Shown here in pieces: positions 26,161-36,286 of a DNA stretch of 64,000 nt. Under the pieces are notes generated by a model that was not told the origin of the DNA, searched no databases, and saw only the letters and a program-made list of their open reading frames with translations. The position numbers and the translations under genes are program-made. The stretch comes from Corynebacterium parakroppenstedtii (GTDB lineage Bacteria; Actinomycetota; Actinomycetes; Mycobacteriales; Mycobacteriaceae): positions 1-64,000 of the forward strand of contig NZ_JAGSOA010000002.1 in the NCBI RefSeq assembly GCF_019754935.1, read 5' to 3'. How positions within the stretch are numbered: position 1 is the first letter of the stretch; each line of letters starts with the position of its first letter.

Positions 26161-28728
26161 ATGGCTCAACAACAGTCCGACGCTTCGTCGTCTCACGATC
26201 CTGCGGCGGCGTCCGATTCTTCTGCTGCTGATGATGACCGTTCTTTCCACACGGATCCGTCGATGGGGTTGACCTCGCAGGAGGTCGAGGAACGTCGTCG
26301 TGACGGTAAAGGCAATACGCTGCCTGAACGGTCCGGCCGCTCAACCTGGTCGATTATTAAGGCGAATGTTTTTACCCGCATAAACGCGATGCTGGGCGTC
26401 CTCTTTGTCATTGTGCTGGCAACGGGATCGCTCATTAACGCGATGTTCGGGCTGTTGATCATCGCAAACTCGGGCATCGGGATTATCCAGGAGCTTCGCG
26501 CCAAGCGGACGCTAGACAAGCTCACCATCGTCGGCGAAGCGCGGCCCACCGTCCGAAGAGACGGGGAGGACCAGGAGATTTCCCGCGACGAGGTTGTGCT
26601 CGATGACCTCATCATTTTGAAGTCGGGGGTCCAGGTCGTCGTCGACGGCGTCGTCGTCGAGTCTGAGCACGTCGATATCGACGAATCCATGCTCACCGGG
26701 GAATCCGACCCCGTGGAGAAATCGCCGGGGGACGAGGTCCTATCCGGATCATTTGTGCAGTCCGGCCACGGGCTTTACCAGGCGACGAAGGTTGGGGCGG
26801 ATTCGTACGCCGGGAAATTGACCGCGGCTGCGAATAAGTTTGAGCTCACCGATTCCGAGTTGATGTCCGGCATCAACAAGATCCTTCGCATCATTACGTG
26901 GCTGTTGATTCCGACGGGCATTCTGACCATTTGGACTCAGCTGTTCCGGTCAGGGGATTCACTCCGCGACGCTATTTTGGCCATGGTCGCAGCCCTCGTC
27001 CCGATGGTCCCCGAAGGCCTGGTCTTGATGACGTCGATCGCCTTCGCCGTCGGAGTTGTGCGCCTAGGAAAGTTTAAAGCGCTGGTCAATGAGCTGCCGG
27101 CGATCGAGGGCCTGGCCCGCGTCGACGTCGTCTGCACCGATAAAACCGGCACACTGACGGAAAACAGAATGGTGCTCAACGACGTCGTGGAGGTGAACTC
27201 GGAGCAGAAATCGGACTCCGACAGCGATTCGTCGGTTGACGAACCATTGTCGGAATCGGACGAGGGATGGGTCCGCGTCGACCACGACGTCCTCGCCGCG
27301 TTGGCGTCGTTAATCGCGGCGGACGACGACAAGAACGACACCTCGGAGGCCATCGCCGAAGGAATCCACGATCTCGACTCGGACACCGAAGTCATGGACC
27401 CCACGGATACCAAGGCATTTTCGTCGGCACGAAAATGGTCGGGAGCTAGCTTTGGCGAGACCACGTGGGTGATGGGTGCGCCAGATGTTATTGCGCAACC
27501 GGGGTCGGATGCGGCTCAAGTGGCCGATGAGGTGGGCCGACGGGGCTTGCGTGTTCTGCTGTTGGCCCAGACATCGAAGAAGCTCGACGACATTACCGCG
27601 ACGCCCAAAGAGCCCGGCGATGATGACCTCACCCCGCGGGGACTGATCGTCCTTGAGCAGAAAGTGCGCGACGATGCGCCGGAGACGATCGAGTACTTCG
27701 ACCGCGAGAAAATGCACGTCAAGGTCATTTCCGGTGACAACGCCGAGTCGGTGGGGGCTGTGGCGTCGTCGGGGGGTATTGATAATTCGAAGACTATCGA
27801 CGCTCGCGAACTTCCCGATTTCGAGTCCGACCAGGAGAAATTCGACGAGGTCGTGGAAGAGTCCACGGTATTTGGGCGCGTAACACCCGAGCAGAAGCGT
27901 GCGATGGTTGGCGCGCTGCAGCGCAACAACCACACCGTCGCGATGACGGGTGATGGGGTGAACGATGTGTTGGCCTTGAAGGACGCCAATATCGGTGTGG
28001 CGATGGGCGCAGGGTCCCCGGCGACGCGATCGGTCGCCCAGCTGGTGTTGCTCAATAATTCCTTTGCGACGCTGCCCCATGTTGTTGCCGAAGGCCGCAG
28101 GGTCATTGGCAACATCGAGCGTGTCGCTAACCTTTTCTTGACGAAAACCGTGTACTCGGTGTTGCTGGCCCTCATCGTCGGGATCTTTGGGATGAGCTAC
28201 CCCTTCCAACCCATTCACGTGACCATGACCGGCTGGTTCACCATCGGAATCCCGGCGTTCATTTTGTCGCTGGCCCCGAACCATGAACGCGCAAAGTCCG
28301 GGTTCGTCAGTCGTGTCCTGTGGCTGGCGGTCCCGTCGGGAGTTTTGATCGGTGCCGTGACAGTCGGGTTCTGGTTGTGGGTCACACGAGGCGACAACTT
28401 TGACCGATCACAAGCCTCGACGGCGACGCTGACTGTAATGATCACGATGGCGCTGTGGGTGCTGATCGTGGTTGCCCGCCCGTACAAGCTGTGGAAGATT
28501 GTCCTGCTGGTGGTATCAGCCCTGGCCTATGTCGTGATTTTCTCGGTCCCGTGGATTGCGCACATTTTGTTGCTGGATCCGACGAACCTTGGGCTGATGA
28601 CGCAAGCGCTCATTGTCGGCGCGGTCGGGTGTGTTGCCATCGAAATCGCGTGGTGGATCAGCCACACGAAGCGAGGCGATGCGGAGTTGTGGGATCACTC
28701 GGAGGCCGAGGGCGTGTTCAAATACTAA
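26161..28728 (+). CDS. ctpE: P-type cation ATPase, CtpE-like
   Basis: An 855-residue P-type ATPase. The actuator loop TGES lies near 178-181, the phosphorylation motif DKTGTLT begins at about Asp327, the hinge GDGVND is near 597-602, and the membrane segment 4 core reads PMVPEGLVL. There are about 10 membrane helices: pairs before and after the actuator domain and six at the C terminus. No N-terminal heavy-metal domain or CPC motif, so it is not a copper or zinc exporter. M. smegmatis CtpE was reported as a calcium importer. An acidic Ser/Asp-rich insertion follows the DKTGTLT region. Map position next to echA matches Rv0908. Confidence 0.85.
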   Translation: MAQQQSDASSSHDPAAASDSSAADDDRSFHTDPSMGLTSQEVEERRRDGKGNTLPERSGRSTWSIIKANVFTRINAMLGVLFVIVLATGSLINAMFGLLIIANSGIGIIQELRAKRTLDKLTIVGEARPTVRRDGEDQEISRDEVVLDDLIILKSGVQVVVDGVVVESEHVDIDESMLTGESDPVEKSPGDEVLSGSFVQSGHGLYQATKVGADSYAGKLTAAANKFELTDSELMSGINKILRIITWLLIPTGILTIWTQLFRSGDSLRDAILAMVAALVPMVPEGLVLMTSIAFAVGVVRLGKFKALVNELPAIEGLARVDVVCTDKTGTLTENRMVLNDVVEVNSEQKSDSDSDSSVDEPLSESDEGWVRVDHDVLAALASLIAADDDKNDTSEAIAEGIHDLDSDTEVMDPTDTKAFSSARKWSGASFGETTWVMGAPDVIAQPGSDAAQVADEVGRRGLRVLLLAQTSKKLDDITATPKEPGDDDLTPRGLIVLEQKVRDDAPETIEYFDREKMHVKVISGDNAESVGAVASSGGIDNSKTIDARELPDFESDQEKFDEVVEESTVFGRVTPEQKRAMVGALQRNNHTVAMTGDGVNDVLALKDANIGVAMGAGSPATRSVAQLVLLNNSFATLPHVVAEGRRVIGNIERVANLFLTKTVYSVLLALIVGIFGMSYPFQPIHVTMTGWFTIGIPAFILSLAPNHERAKSGFVSRVLWLAVPSGVLIGAVTVGFWLWVTRGDNFDRSQASTATLTVMITMALWVLIVVARPYKLWKIVLLVVSALAYVVIFSVPWIAHILLLDPTNLGLMTQALIVGAVGCVAIEIAWWISHTKRGDAELWDHSEAEGVFKY

Positions 28729-28819
28729 TTTCGTGTAGCGAGCGGTCACGATTAATTAGCTGTACATTGTGGTCAGGCTCATTCGATTCACGATTAACCA
28801 ATCAGTAGGGTTGTCATCC

Positions 28820-30070
28820 ATGACTTCAGTCCCAGTAGCCGACACAATGGCGGTCTCTCAGACGGTGCTGGCGTCGGGCCAGGCAAATACCGACACAATG
28901 ATTTCGCTCACCGCAATTCTGGCGGTGGCACTGTTGGCTCCCATCTTGTCCTTCATGACGGGCAAACGCATTCCGGCCGTGGTGTTCCTCATTGTTTTGG
29001 GCGTCATTATCGGCCCCAGTGTGTGGGGTCTCGCGGAGATCGATTCCGGTATTTCGATCTTGCGTCAGTTGGGTTTGGGCATGTTGTTCCTGCTGGCCGG
29101 TTACGAGTTAGACACGGACTCGTTGCGCAGCAAAGAGGGCGGTAATGCCGCGTTGACCTGGCTCATGTGCCTCGTGTTGGCATTCATTGGTGCGCTAGTT
29201 TTCCTGAAAGGAAACGGAGCGCTGACTGCAGTCACACTAGCCATCGCTGTGACATCCACCGCTCTGGGTACGTTGCTACCTATCTTGAAGCAGTCGGATC
29301 TATTACGAACCAACGTCGGTAAATCTGTCATGCTTCATGGCGCTGTTGGTGAGTTGATGCCCATTATGGCCATCGCTCTTTTGTTATCCGCGAGGTCCAT
29401 GGGTGTGACGTTCCTGATCCTGCTCGCGTTCTTTGCCATCGCAGCCATGGTGGCGGTGGTACCTCGCACCGTAGCCGCTCTGGTTCCGTGGGTGGGTCGC
29501 GCGATTATCGACGGTGCCTCGGCGACGAACCAGTCGATCGTCCGTATGGTGGTGCTGATGTTGGCGATACTGATGACGGTCGCGGCGGTATTCGATCTTG
29601 ACGTCGTTTTGGGGGCTTTTGCTGCTGGTATTGTTTTGCGCGGTCTGGTTCCAGAGCGCGCTCACGGTCTCATTGAGGAGCGCCTGGATGTCGTGGGCTA
29701 TGGCTTTTTCATCCCCGTCTTCTTCGTGTGTTCAGGTATCAATATCGACGTGAAGACCGTGGGGGCCAATATCGGGCAATTGTTCGCTGTTGTCGGCGTC
29801 ATTCTGGTAGCCCGCGGTCTCCCGGTGTTCTTGCGGGAAATGTTTACCAAGACTGGTTCAAAGTTGACGACAACGAATCAAAAACTTCAGCTCGCCTGTT
29901 ATGCGGCGACTGGCCTGCCGATCATTGTTGCGGTAACTGAAGTGGCGACGAATGCGCACTTGTTAGAAGAATCGGCGGCTTCTCTTCTGGTCGCCGGCGG
30001 TGCGGTGACGGTTCTGCTCTTCCCGCTGATTGCAGCTGCACTTCAACCTAAGGATAAGAGGAAACTATAG
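28820..30070 (+). CDS. cation:proton antiporter, CPA2 family
   Basis: A 416-residue membrane protein with about 12 hydrophobic segments and the CPA2 (Na+/H+ exchanger) pattern: RIPAVVFLIVLGVIIGPSVW in helix 2, LGMLFLLAGYELD in helix 3, and DVVLGAFAAGIVLRGL later. No TrkA-N or RCK domain follows, so it is the short form. It exchanges Na+ or K+ for protons. ATG 28820 fits the family's N terminus better than the farther GTG at 28769; no strong ribosome site is seen. It ends 123 bp before the tRNA gene. Confidence 0.82.
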   Translation: MTSVPVADTMAVSQTVLASGQANTDTMISLTAILAVALLAPILSFMTGKRIPAVVFLIVLGVIIGPSVWGLAEIDSGISILRQLGLGMLFLLAGYELDTDSLRSKEGGNAALTWLMCLVLAFIGALVFLKGNGALTAVTLAIAVTSTALGTLLPILKQSDLLRTNVGKSVMLHGAVGELMPIMAIALLLSARSMGVTFLILLAFFAIAAMVAVVPRTVAALVPWVGRAIIDGASATNQSIVRMVVLMLAILMTVAAVFDLDVVLGAFAAGIVLRGLVPERAHGLIEERLDVVGYGFFIPVFFVCSGINIDVKTVGANIGQLFAVVGVILVARGLPVFLREMFTKTGSKLTTTNQKLQLACYAATGLPIIVAVTEVATNAHLLEESAASLLVAGGAVTVLLFPLIAAALQPKDKRKL

Positions 30071-30193
30071 TGCGGTTTTCTGCTCTCGGCGTCTGTCGGC
30101 TATCCTGGTTCTGCTTTTAGTTCTGGCTCCTGGTGGTTGAGGATTCTTCTACATGAGTCGTTGCCAGCAGGAGCGGTAACTGATGTGTTATTT

Positions 30194-30266
30194 GCCCTAG
30201 TAGCTCAGTGGATAGAGCACGGCTCTCCTAAAGCCGGTGTCGGAGGTTCGATTCCTCTCTGGGGCA
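30194..30266 (+). tRNA. tRNA-Arg (anticodon CCT)
   Basis: A full cloverleaf can be folded: acceptor 30194-30200 with 30259-30265 (one T-G pair), D stem 30203-30206/30215-30218, anticodon stem 30220-30224/30232-30236 with loop CTCCTAA, and T stem 30242-30246/30254-30258 with loop TTCGATT. The discriminator is A, and CCA is not encoded. It reads AGG codons. Confidence 0.97.
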
Positions 30267-30313
30267 CAGTTCGTCGATCGTGAGTATAAAATGCTTACCC
30301 GATTCGGAGGGGC

Positions 30314-30346
30314 GCTGAATCCTTGAAAACGGTTAGGGTTTCAGCT
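30314..30346 (+). terminator. putative terminator behind tRNA-Arg
   Basis: GCTGAA and TTCAGC flank an imperfect stem with an unpaired centre, followed by TTATTTTG. It lies about 50 bp downstream of the tRNA. Confidence 0.35.
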
Positions 30347-30403
30347 TATTTTGTGGGCGGGGAACTTTTATCGAGTTCTGCACGACTATATGACTAGACG
30401 CTT

Positions 30404-30441
30404 GTACCTACGGAACCGTAGGTACGGAGTGCTCCTTTTTT
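30404..30441 (+). promoter_or_regulatory. 22-bp perfect inverted repeat with downstream T tract
   Basis: GTACCTACGG-AA-CCGTAGGTAC (30404-30425) is a perfect 10-bp stem with a 2-nt centre. GGAG-TG-CTCC follows immediately (30426-30435) and then six T. It lies 117-154 bp upstream of cydA, between tRNA-Arg and the oxidase operon. It could be a terminator of upstream transcription, an attenuator, or an operator. A further small stem (30494-30499 with 30509-30514) lies closer to cydA. Confidence 0.55.
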
Positions 30442-30557
30442 AGCTCAGGTGCTTTGTACGCAACGGTGCAATCTGGGCGGATTTTAAGTTAGCCACCGCC
30501 TTTGGGGAGCGGTGAAATCCTCGTCACTTTGTCTAGAGCTCAACATTGGAGGCAGCG

Positions 30558-32138
30558 ATGGATGTCGTGGACATTTCGCGCTGGCAGTTCGGGATTACCA
30601 CCGTCTACCATTTCATTTTCGTGCCATTGACCATTGGTATGGCTCCACTGGTAGCTATCATGCAAACGATGTGGGCGTTAACCTCAAAGCCCCACTGGTA
30701 TAGGGCCACTCGTTTTTTTGGCAATGTCTTACTCATTAACTTTGCTATGGGGGTGGCTACTGGCATCGTTCAGGAATTCCAGTTCGGAATGAACTGGTCG
30801 GAATACTCGCGGATGGTGGGGGATGTCTTCGGTGGCCCACTGGCGCTAGAAGGGCTCATTGCCTTTTTCATGGAATCCGTGTTCCTTGGAATGTGGATTT
30901 TCGGTTGGGGCCGATTGCCAGTGTGGCTCCATACAGGTGCGATCTGGATGGTCGCGTTTGGCGTCAACATCTCGGCTTATTTCATTATTGTTGCGAATTC
31001 CTTCATGCAGCATCCGGTAGGCGCCGAATACAATCCACATACTCATCGGGCGGAATTGACTGATTTCGGTAAGCTCCTCATGAACCCTACGGCTTTGGCT
31101 GCTTTCCCCCATACCGTTTTAGGAGGGTTCCTCACCGCGGGCACCTTTGTTTTGGGTATCTCATGCTGGTGGCTCGTCCATGCCCACCGCATCGGAAAAT
31201 TGCAGGCGGAATCCAGCAGTGAAAATAGCGGTGCTGCGGATCCCGACAATCCTCATTCAATGTATCGTCCGCTCATCCGCTTTGGAATTTGGGTTGTCGC
31301 CCTATCATCGGTTGCTCTCGTGCTGACTGGGGACACACAAGCGAAGATGATGTTCCGGCAACAGCCCATGAAAATGGCGTCGGCTGAATCATTGTGCCAC
31401 ACGCATACCGATCCGATGTTCTCCGTTTTAACGATTGGAACTCATAACAACTGTGAGTCAGTTATCCACTTGATTGAAGTTCCCTGGGTTCTTCCGTTCC
31501 TCGCTAAAGGACAATTCACTGGCGTCACTTTGAAAGGTGTTTTTGAGTTACAGAAAGAAGCGGAGAATTTATATGGACCGGGTAACTACTCACCAAATCT
31601 CTTTGTAACATATTGGTCGTTCCGGGCCATGATTGGTTTGATGCTTGGGTCTATCGCCTTGGCATTCTTCGCTTGGTTTTTCACGCGGCACGGGCGTCTT
31701 CCACAAGGTAGGTGGCAGAAAGTTTTCAGTATCGGGAGCATCGCGGCTATTGCCTTCCCATTCTTAGCTAACTCATCGGGATGGATTTTTACTGAGATGG
31801 GGCGTCAGCCGTGGATTGTTCACCCGAACCCTGATTCAGTTGGTGATCCTCGCACCGACAACATTCGAATGATTGTTGACATGGGGGTAACGGATCATGC
31901 GTCGTGGAATGTCATTCTTACTTTGGTTGGCTTTACGGTAACTTATCTCGCTCTGTTCTTTGTTTGGTTATGGTTGACTAAGCGGGCAGTCCTTAGCGGA
32001 CCGACTGAGGACGACCACCCAACCGATGACCAGGAAGAATCCCGCCATGATGTGGGTGTAGGGTCTGACTCGGGTAGTGCTGATGAGGTAGGAACAGTGA
32101 GCTTCTCCCATCTAGCGGTGAAAAGCACTAAGGAGTAA
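30558..32138 (+). CDS. cydA: cytochrome bd oxidase subunit I
   Basis: A 527-residue membrane protein with about nine helices. Family landmarks: N-terminal RWQFGITTVYH with the haem ligand His, FFMESVFLGMW, and GRQPW in the EMGRQPWIVHP segment; the Q loop is of the short actinobacterial kind. Together with CydB it reduces oxygen at high affinity using menaquinol, without pumping protons. TGGAGG 5 nt before ATG 30558 decides the start over 30546. It is the first gene of cydABDC and is markedly AT-richer than flanking genes. Confidence 0.94.
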   Translation: MDVVDISRWQFGITTVYHFIFVPLTIGMAPLVAIMQTMWALTSKPHWYRATRFFGNVLLINFAMGVATGIVQEFQFGMNWSEYSRMVGDVFGGPLALEGLIAFFMESVFLGMWIFGWGRLPVWLHTGAIWMVAFGVNISAYFIIVANSFMQHPVGAEYNPHTHRAELTDFGKLLMNPTALAAFPHTVLGGFLTAGTFVLGISCWWLVHAHRIGKLQAESSSENSGAADPDNPHSMYRPLIRFGIWVVALSSVALVLTGDTQAKMMFRQQPMKMASAESLCHTHTDPMFSVLTIGTHNNCESVIHLIEVPWVLPFLAKGQFTGVTLKGVFELQKEAENLYGPGNYSPNLFVTYWSFRAMIGLMLGSIALAFFAWFFTRHGRLPQGRWQKVFSIGSIAAIAFPFLANSSGWIFTEMGRQPWIVHPNPDSVGDPRTDNIRMIVDMGVTDHASWNVILTLVGFTVTYLALFFVWLWLTKRAVLSGPTEDDHPTDDQEESRHDVGVGSDSGSADEVGTVSFSHLAVKSTKE

Positions 32139-32145
32139 TAAGACG

Positions 32146-33117
32146 ATGTTTGAACTCGATTTACCTACCTTGTGGTTTATACTCATCGGTTTTCTGTTTT
32201 CGGGGTATTTTTTACTCGAGGGATTTGACTTTGGCGTAGGAATGCTCCTGCCTTTTTTGGGTAGCGATGAGCATAAAAGATCAGCGATGATCTCGACCAT
32301 TGGTCCGGTGTGGGATGGCAATGAAGTATGGCTCATCACAGCTGGTGGTTCTATATTCGCTGCTTTCCCTATGTGGTATGCGGATATGTTTTCGGGATAT
32401 TATGTGCCGCTTTTCTTAATTCTTTTGGCACTTATTATACGGGCTGTGAGCATTGAATGGAGGGGAAAAGTCGATACCCGAAAGTGGCGTCAGTGGTGTG
32501 ACAGCGGAATAGTGTTGGGCTCATGGTTACCGCCTGCGATATGGGGGGTGGCGATAGCTAATCTGGTGCGAGGTGTGCCGGATAACGCTTCCCGGGTATA
32601 TCCGCTCTTCAATGTTTATGGTTTAGTGGGAGCTTTGGCATTTATTTTCGTCTTCATCTTTCATGGTGCGCTTTTTATTCGTCTGAAGACCTCGGGTAGT
32701 TTACGCGTTAACGCACGAAAACTAGCCTCGATTTTTGCTGGCTTATCTATTCTTTTTGATGGAATATTTGTGTTATGGACTCAGCTCTCTTTTGGAGAGA
32801 AAACCACGTGGGGATGGACCGTGCTGGCAGCGGCTGGCTTGATTCTTGCTCTAGTCAGCGCTCACCGTGACCGGGATGGTTGGGCCTTTTTCTTCACGTG
32901 CGTGACGATTGTTTCAGTTACAGGCCTTGCTTTTGGAGCGATGTTCCCGACGTTGTGGACCGGGTTGGATGTCTGGGATGCATCATCAAGTCGGTATACG
33001 TTGACCGTTTTGACCTGGTGTGCGGCCTTTGGAACACCCTTTGTGGTGATGTACCAGGCGTGGACGTACTGGATATTTAGGAAACGTATTACCGCTGATC
33101 CTGTTCCTTCCGAATAA
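32146..33117 (+). CDS. cydB: cytochrome bd oxidase subunit II
   Basis: A 323-residue subunit with about eight to nine membrane helices. The start is typical for the family: LWFILIGFLFSGYFLLEGFDFGVG, then GPVWDGNEVWLI with the conserved Trp/Asn/Glu. It stabilises the haems of CydA. It begins 7 bp after the cydA stop; the cydA 3' end reads AAGGAG just before it, so the ribosome site lies in the end of cydA. AT-rich and Phe/Leu/Ile-heavy. Confidence 0.94.
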   Translation: MFELDLPTLWFILIGFLFSGYFLLEGFDFGVGMLLPFLGSDEHKRSAMISTIGPVWDGNEVWLITAGGSIFAAFPMWYADMFSGYYVPLFLILLALIIRAVSIEWRGKVDTRKWRQWCDSGIVLGSWLPPAIWGVAIANLVRGVPDNASRVYPLFNVYGLVGALAFIFVFIFHGALFIRLKTSGSLRVNARKLASIFAGLSILFDGIFVLWTQLSFGEKTTWGWTVLAAAGLILALVSAHRDRDGWAFFFTCVTIVSVTGLAFGAMFPTLWTGLDVWDASSSRYTLTVLTWCAAFGTPFVVMYQAWTYWIFRKRITADPVPSE

Positions 33118-33177
33118 CTCGATAGTCGGTGGCTTCGGCAAAGCGATGTATTAGCTAGAGAGAAAAACGGTAGTGTG

Positions 33178-34716
33178 ATGCACATATTCCAATTGGCTCA
33201 CTTAAGCTCTCGGGCACGCTGGTGGGTGTATGTGTCGGCGTTTCTAAGCGTTGTTGATACAGTCCTGACCGTAGTGAGCGGCATAGCGGTGGGGACTTTG
33301 ATAGCGCGTGCAGTGGAGCCGGTGAATCGTCACGAGACGATGTCTCACCATTTACCGTCAGAGTATCCGTATGCTCTTTTCGGCTGGCTAGCGCTTGTCG
33401 TCGTATTGCGCGTTCTGGTTAGTTGGGCGAGGACACGATTAGGTGATGCAGCCGCAGATTCGGTGGTCTCAACTCTCCGCCGTCGTCTCATAGATCACCT
33501 TGCTCACGAAGATCCGCACCGAGTTAACCGGTCATACTGGCACACGATATTGACTCATGGGCTAGATTCTTTTCGGCCCTACATAACTGGATTCCTTCCC
33601 GCAGCCATGGCTTCTGCTCTATCGACACCTCTGGTTTTGGTAGCTATAGCCTGGTTAGATTTTCCCTCTGCTTTGTGGGCTGCCGGAACAATTCCCCTTA
33701 TTCCCTTTTTCATGTGGTTGGTGGGGACGCTAACACAATCACGAACCGAACGTAAGCTCAAGGACTTGTCCCGCCTGAACGATCAGCTCGTGGATCTTGT
33801 AGCAGGTTTGCCTACTTTAGTTGCTCACGGGAGGCAACATGATCCTGAGCACGAAGTTCGTCGCCTAGCGAGTACCCACAAGCGGTCAACGATGGACGTC
33901 TTGAAATTAGCGTTTCTCTCTACGTTTGTTCTTGAATTTATAGCTACGCTTTCGGTTGCTTTGGTCGCCGTCAACATTGGTTTTAGGCTTTTAGGAGGCC
34001 ATATTTCCTTGGCTACTGGCCTAGCCATTCTGATCATTGTTCCCGAAGTATATTCTCCGTTGCGGGACGTAGGAACGCGCTTTCACGCAGCTCAGGGTGG
34101 TATAACAGCACTAAATGCAGTTCGTACGGAACTAAACTCTCCATCGCCGCCACGGCCCCTACTGCCTGATTGCGACCACGTATCCGGTGGAGGCCTCGAA
34201 GTTGTGCTTGACAATTATTCCTGTGAAGGGCGTGACGGTATTCGGCCCCACGCTCTTTCCGCTAGGGCACGACCAGGAAACCTTACAGTGTTAGCCGGTC
34301 CCAATGGTTCCGGTAAATCGACGGCCCTCATGGCAGTTTTAGGTCTTGGCAGCGGTAGTGGAACAGCCGGTGTATGTGGGCCCGACGGCGCACTCCCTCG
34401 TGAAGAAGTGTGGAAGAACACTGCGTTCCTTCCTCAACGCCCGGTATTGACAGAAGGAACTATGGGCGACACGAGCCACCTTTCCTTGGGGCAGCGCCAA
34501 AAGGAATCCTTCCGTCGATCAGTTCCGGGAAAGAAACTTCTTGTTCTCGACGAACCGACTGCTCATCTCGACGAGCAGTCTGCACAGGAAATGATTAAGG
34601 ACTTGGCCGACCTGTCCGCTCGTGGCGCGACAGTGCTGGTAGCTAGTCACGATCCGCTGATGTGCGAAGCAGCGGATCGTGTTTACGATGTGGAAGCGAT
34701 CGATCATGACGGTTGA
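33178..34716 (+). CDS. cydD: CydD, ABC exporter half needed for cytochrome bd assembly; shortened ATPase domain
   Basis: A 512-residue ABC exporter subunit: about six membrane helices (residues 1-300) followed by an ATPase domain. CydDC exports cysteine/glutathione-type thiols or handles haem and is needed to mature cytochrome bd. Walker A GPNGSGKS lies near 373-380, the Q-loop Gln at 420, the signature LSLGQ at 435-439, Walker B LLVLDEP near 455-461 and the switch His in ASHDP. Only 14 residues separate Q-loop and signature, where about 45-50 are usual, so the helical subdomain is nearly absent. The reading frame is intact. ATG 33178 directly follows an alternative GTG at 33175. Confidence 0.85.
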   Translation: MHIFQLAHLSSRARWWVYVSAFLSVVDTVLTVVSGIAVGTLIARAVEPVNRHETMSHHLPSEYPYALFGWLALVVVLRVLVSWARTRLGDAAADSVVSTLRRRLIDHLAHEDPHRVNRSYWHTILTHGLDSFRPYITGFLPAAMASALSTPLVLVAIAWLDFPSALWAAGTIPLIPFFMWLVGTLTQSRTERKLKDLSRLNDQLVDLVAGLPTLVAHGRQHDPEHEVRRLASTHKRSTMDVLKLAFLSTFVLEFIATLSVALVAVNIGFRLLGGHISLATGLAILIIVPEVYSPLRDVGTRFHAAQGGITALNAVRTELNSPSPPRPLLPDCDHVSGGGLEVVLDNYSCEGRDGIRPHALSARARPGNLTVLAGPNGSGKSTALMAVLGLGSGSGTAGVCGPDGALPREEVWKNTAFLPQRPVLTEGTMGDTSHLSLGQRQKESFRRSVPGKKLLVLDEPTAHLDEQSAQEMIKDLADLSARGATVLVASHDPLMCEAADRVYDVEAIDHDG

Positions 34717-36286
34717 TGTATGGGCTCGTGAACGAGCAGTACTAGCCGGTGTAGTGACGCTGATGTCCTCAATCGCACTGACATTGGTGTCTGCGTGGCT
34801 GATTACTCGTGCGTGGCAAATGCCACCAGTGATGAACTTGACTGTCGCTATTACGTCGGTACGTGCTTTAGGAATTTCCCGCGCGGTTTTTCGATACATT
34901 GATAGGCTTGCAACCCACGACGTTGCGCTTACAGCTGCAGCGAATGCGCGTAGTCAGATTTACCATAATTTGGTAGCTGTGCCTCCATCCACCGTATTGG
35001 GGATGTCGAGAGGTCGCTTACTTAGCTTCATTGGCCCAGACATCGATGCACTCACCGATAGAATCGTACGAGCCACTATTCCGCGACGGGTTGCGATTTA
35101 TACTGGTGCCCTTGCGGTTGCTCTGACCGCCACGTTATCGCTACTAGCTGCGGGTATTTTAGCTGTAGGTTTGGCCTTCTCAGGAATTGTTGTGCCATGG
35201 ATCGCGGTTCAGGGTGAAAAGAAAGCCTCAACTGCTCAGGCCACGGAAGACTATGTCACAGCTGTTGACCATGTATTGCATCATGCTGCTGCATTGAGCG
35301 TACGTGGTGAACTAGATGAAGCTCTCCACCATGCGGGTGATGCAGAGCAGAGAATTTCGTCGATCCGAGGGAAGGCTCACCCATGGTCATCTGTGTCGAC
35401 CGCAATGTCAGCCGCGTCATCGGGATTCACACTTATTGTCGTTGTTCTCGTTGCAGTTCTCGCTAGTCCGGACCATAGTCCCCAGTGGTTAGCTGCTGTA
35501 GCGCTTATGCCCTTGGCTGCCTTCGAAGCTGTCGCTCCACTTGCTGAGGCCTCCCGTGCTGTTGTTCGTTCTCGCGACGCAGAAGCACGGCTGCGTAACG
35601 TCTTGAGGATTGATAACGCTACCGAGCAAACCACTAGTGATTACGTCTCTGATGAATTTCCTGTCGCTACCGCTCAAGAAACTTCCCCGGCCCTCGGTAC
35701 GAGAATGAGTACTGGTCGCGTAATTGCGAACCATTTAGTTGTCGGGTGGGGCCACCCAGTGTGGGAGGCGAACTTTGACGTTCCACCCGGTGGCCGGTAC
35801 GAGATCGTTGCTCCCTCAGGCACTGGCAAGACCACATTGTTGATGACCTTAGCGGGGCTGATCCCGGCGTGGAATGGAAGCTATTCTGCTGTTGGTGCTC
35901 GTTTTATCGCCGAGGATGAACATATTTTCGCAACAACAGTTCGGGACAACTTGGCGGTGGGTTCCGCCGATGCGAGCGAGAGTGCAATGCGCGAGATGAT
36001 CGACCGAGTGGGGTTGACTCAGTGGGTAGAGAACTTACCGCGCGGCCTTGACACTGTGTTGCGCGATGGCGAGGAATCGTTATCAGGTGGTCAGAGGCGT
36101 CGTCTTATAGTAGCTCGTGCTTTACTCAGTGATGCCCCCATTCTGCTTATCGACGAACCTACTGAACACGTGGATAAGAAGTCTGAGAAACAGTTACTCG
36201 ATGTTTTAGGGTTCGGGGATGCTGTGCCGGATTCGACGGACGATCAACGAACGATCGTGATGGTCCGTCACCCACGGTCGTCATAG
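34706..36286 (+). CDS. cydC: CydC, ABC exporter half for cytochrome bd assembly
   Basis: A 526-residue ABC exporter subunit that pairs with CydD. Six membrane helices are followed by a complete ATPase domain: Walker A APSGTGKTT, a Q-loop region (EDEHIFATTVRDNL) with Glu-Asp-Glu-His in place of the usual Gln, a full helical subdomain, the signature LSGGQ, Walker B LLIDEP and the MVRHP switch His. Its start overlaps the cydD stop by 11 bp, so translation is coupled. This is the last gene of the operon; no strong terminator was seen in the 120 bp behind it. Confidence 0.88.
   Translation: MTVDVWARERAVLAGVVTLMSSIALTLVSAWLITRAWQMPPVMNLTVAITSVRALGISRAVFRYIDRLATHDVALTAAANARSQIYHNLVAVPPSTVLGMSRGRLLSFIGPDIDALTDRIVRATIPRRVAIYTGALAVALTATLSLLAAGILAVGLAFSGIVVPWIAVQGEKKASTAQATEDYVTAVDHVLHHAAALSVRGELDEALHHAGDAEQRISSIRGKAHPWSSVSTAMSAASSGFTLIVVVLVAVLASPDHSPQWLAAVALMPLAAFEAVAPLAEASRAVVRSRDAEARLRNVLRIDNATEQTTSDYVSDEFPVATAQETSPALGTRMSTGRVIANHLVVGWGHPVWEANFDVPPGGRYEIVAPSGTGKTTLLMTLAGLIPAWNGSYSAVGARFIAEDEHIFATTVRDNLAVGSADASESAMREMIDRVGLTQWVENLPRGLDTVLRDGEESLSGGQRRRLIVARALLSDAPILLIDEPTEHVDKKSEKQLLDVLGFGDAVPDSTDDQRTIVMVRHPRSS

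Noticed and set aside
27310..28284. 324-codon open frame antisense to ctpE
   Set aside because: It lies fully inside the P-type ATPase gene, whose motifs are intact, and shows no family features. High GC makes long antisense frames common.
33175..34716. CydD as a frameshifted pseudogene
   Set aside because: The frame is continuous, Walker A, signature, Walker B and switch motifs are all present, and cydC overlaps normally; it is shortened rather than broken.
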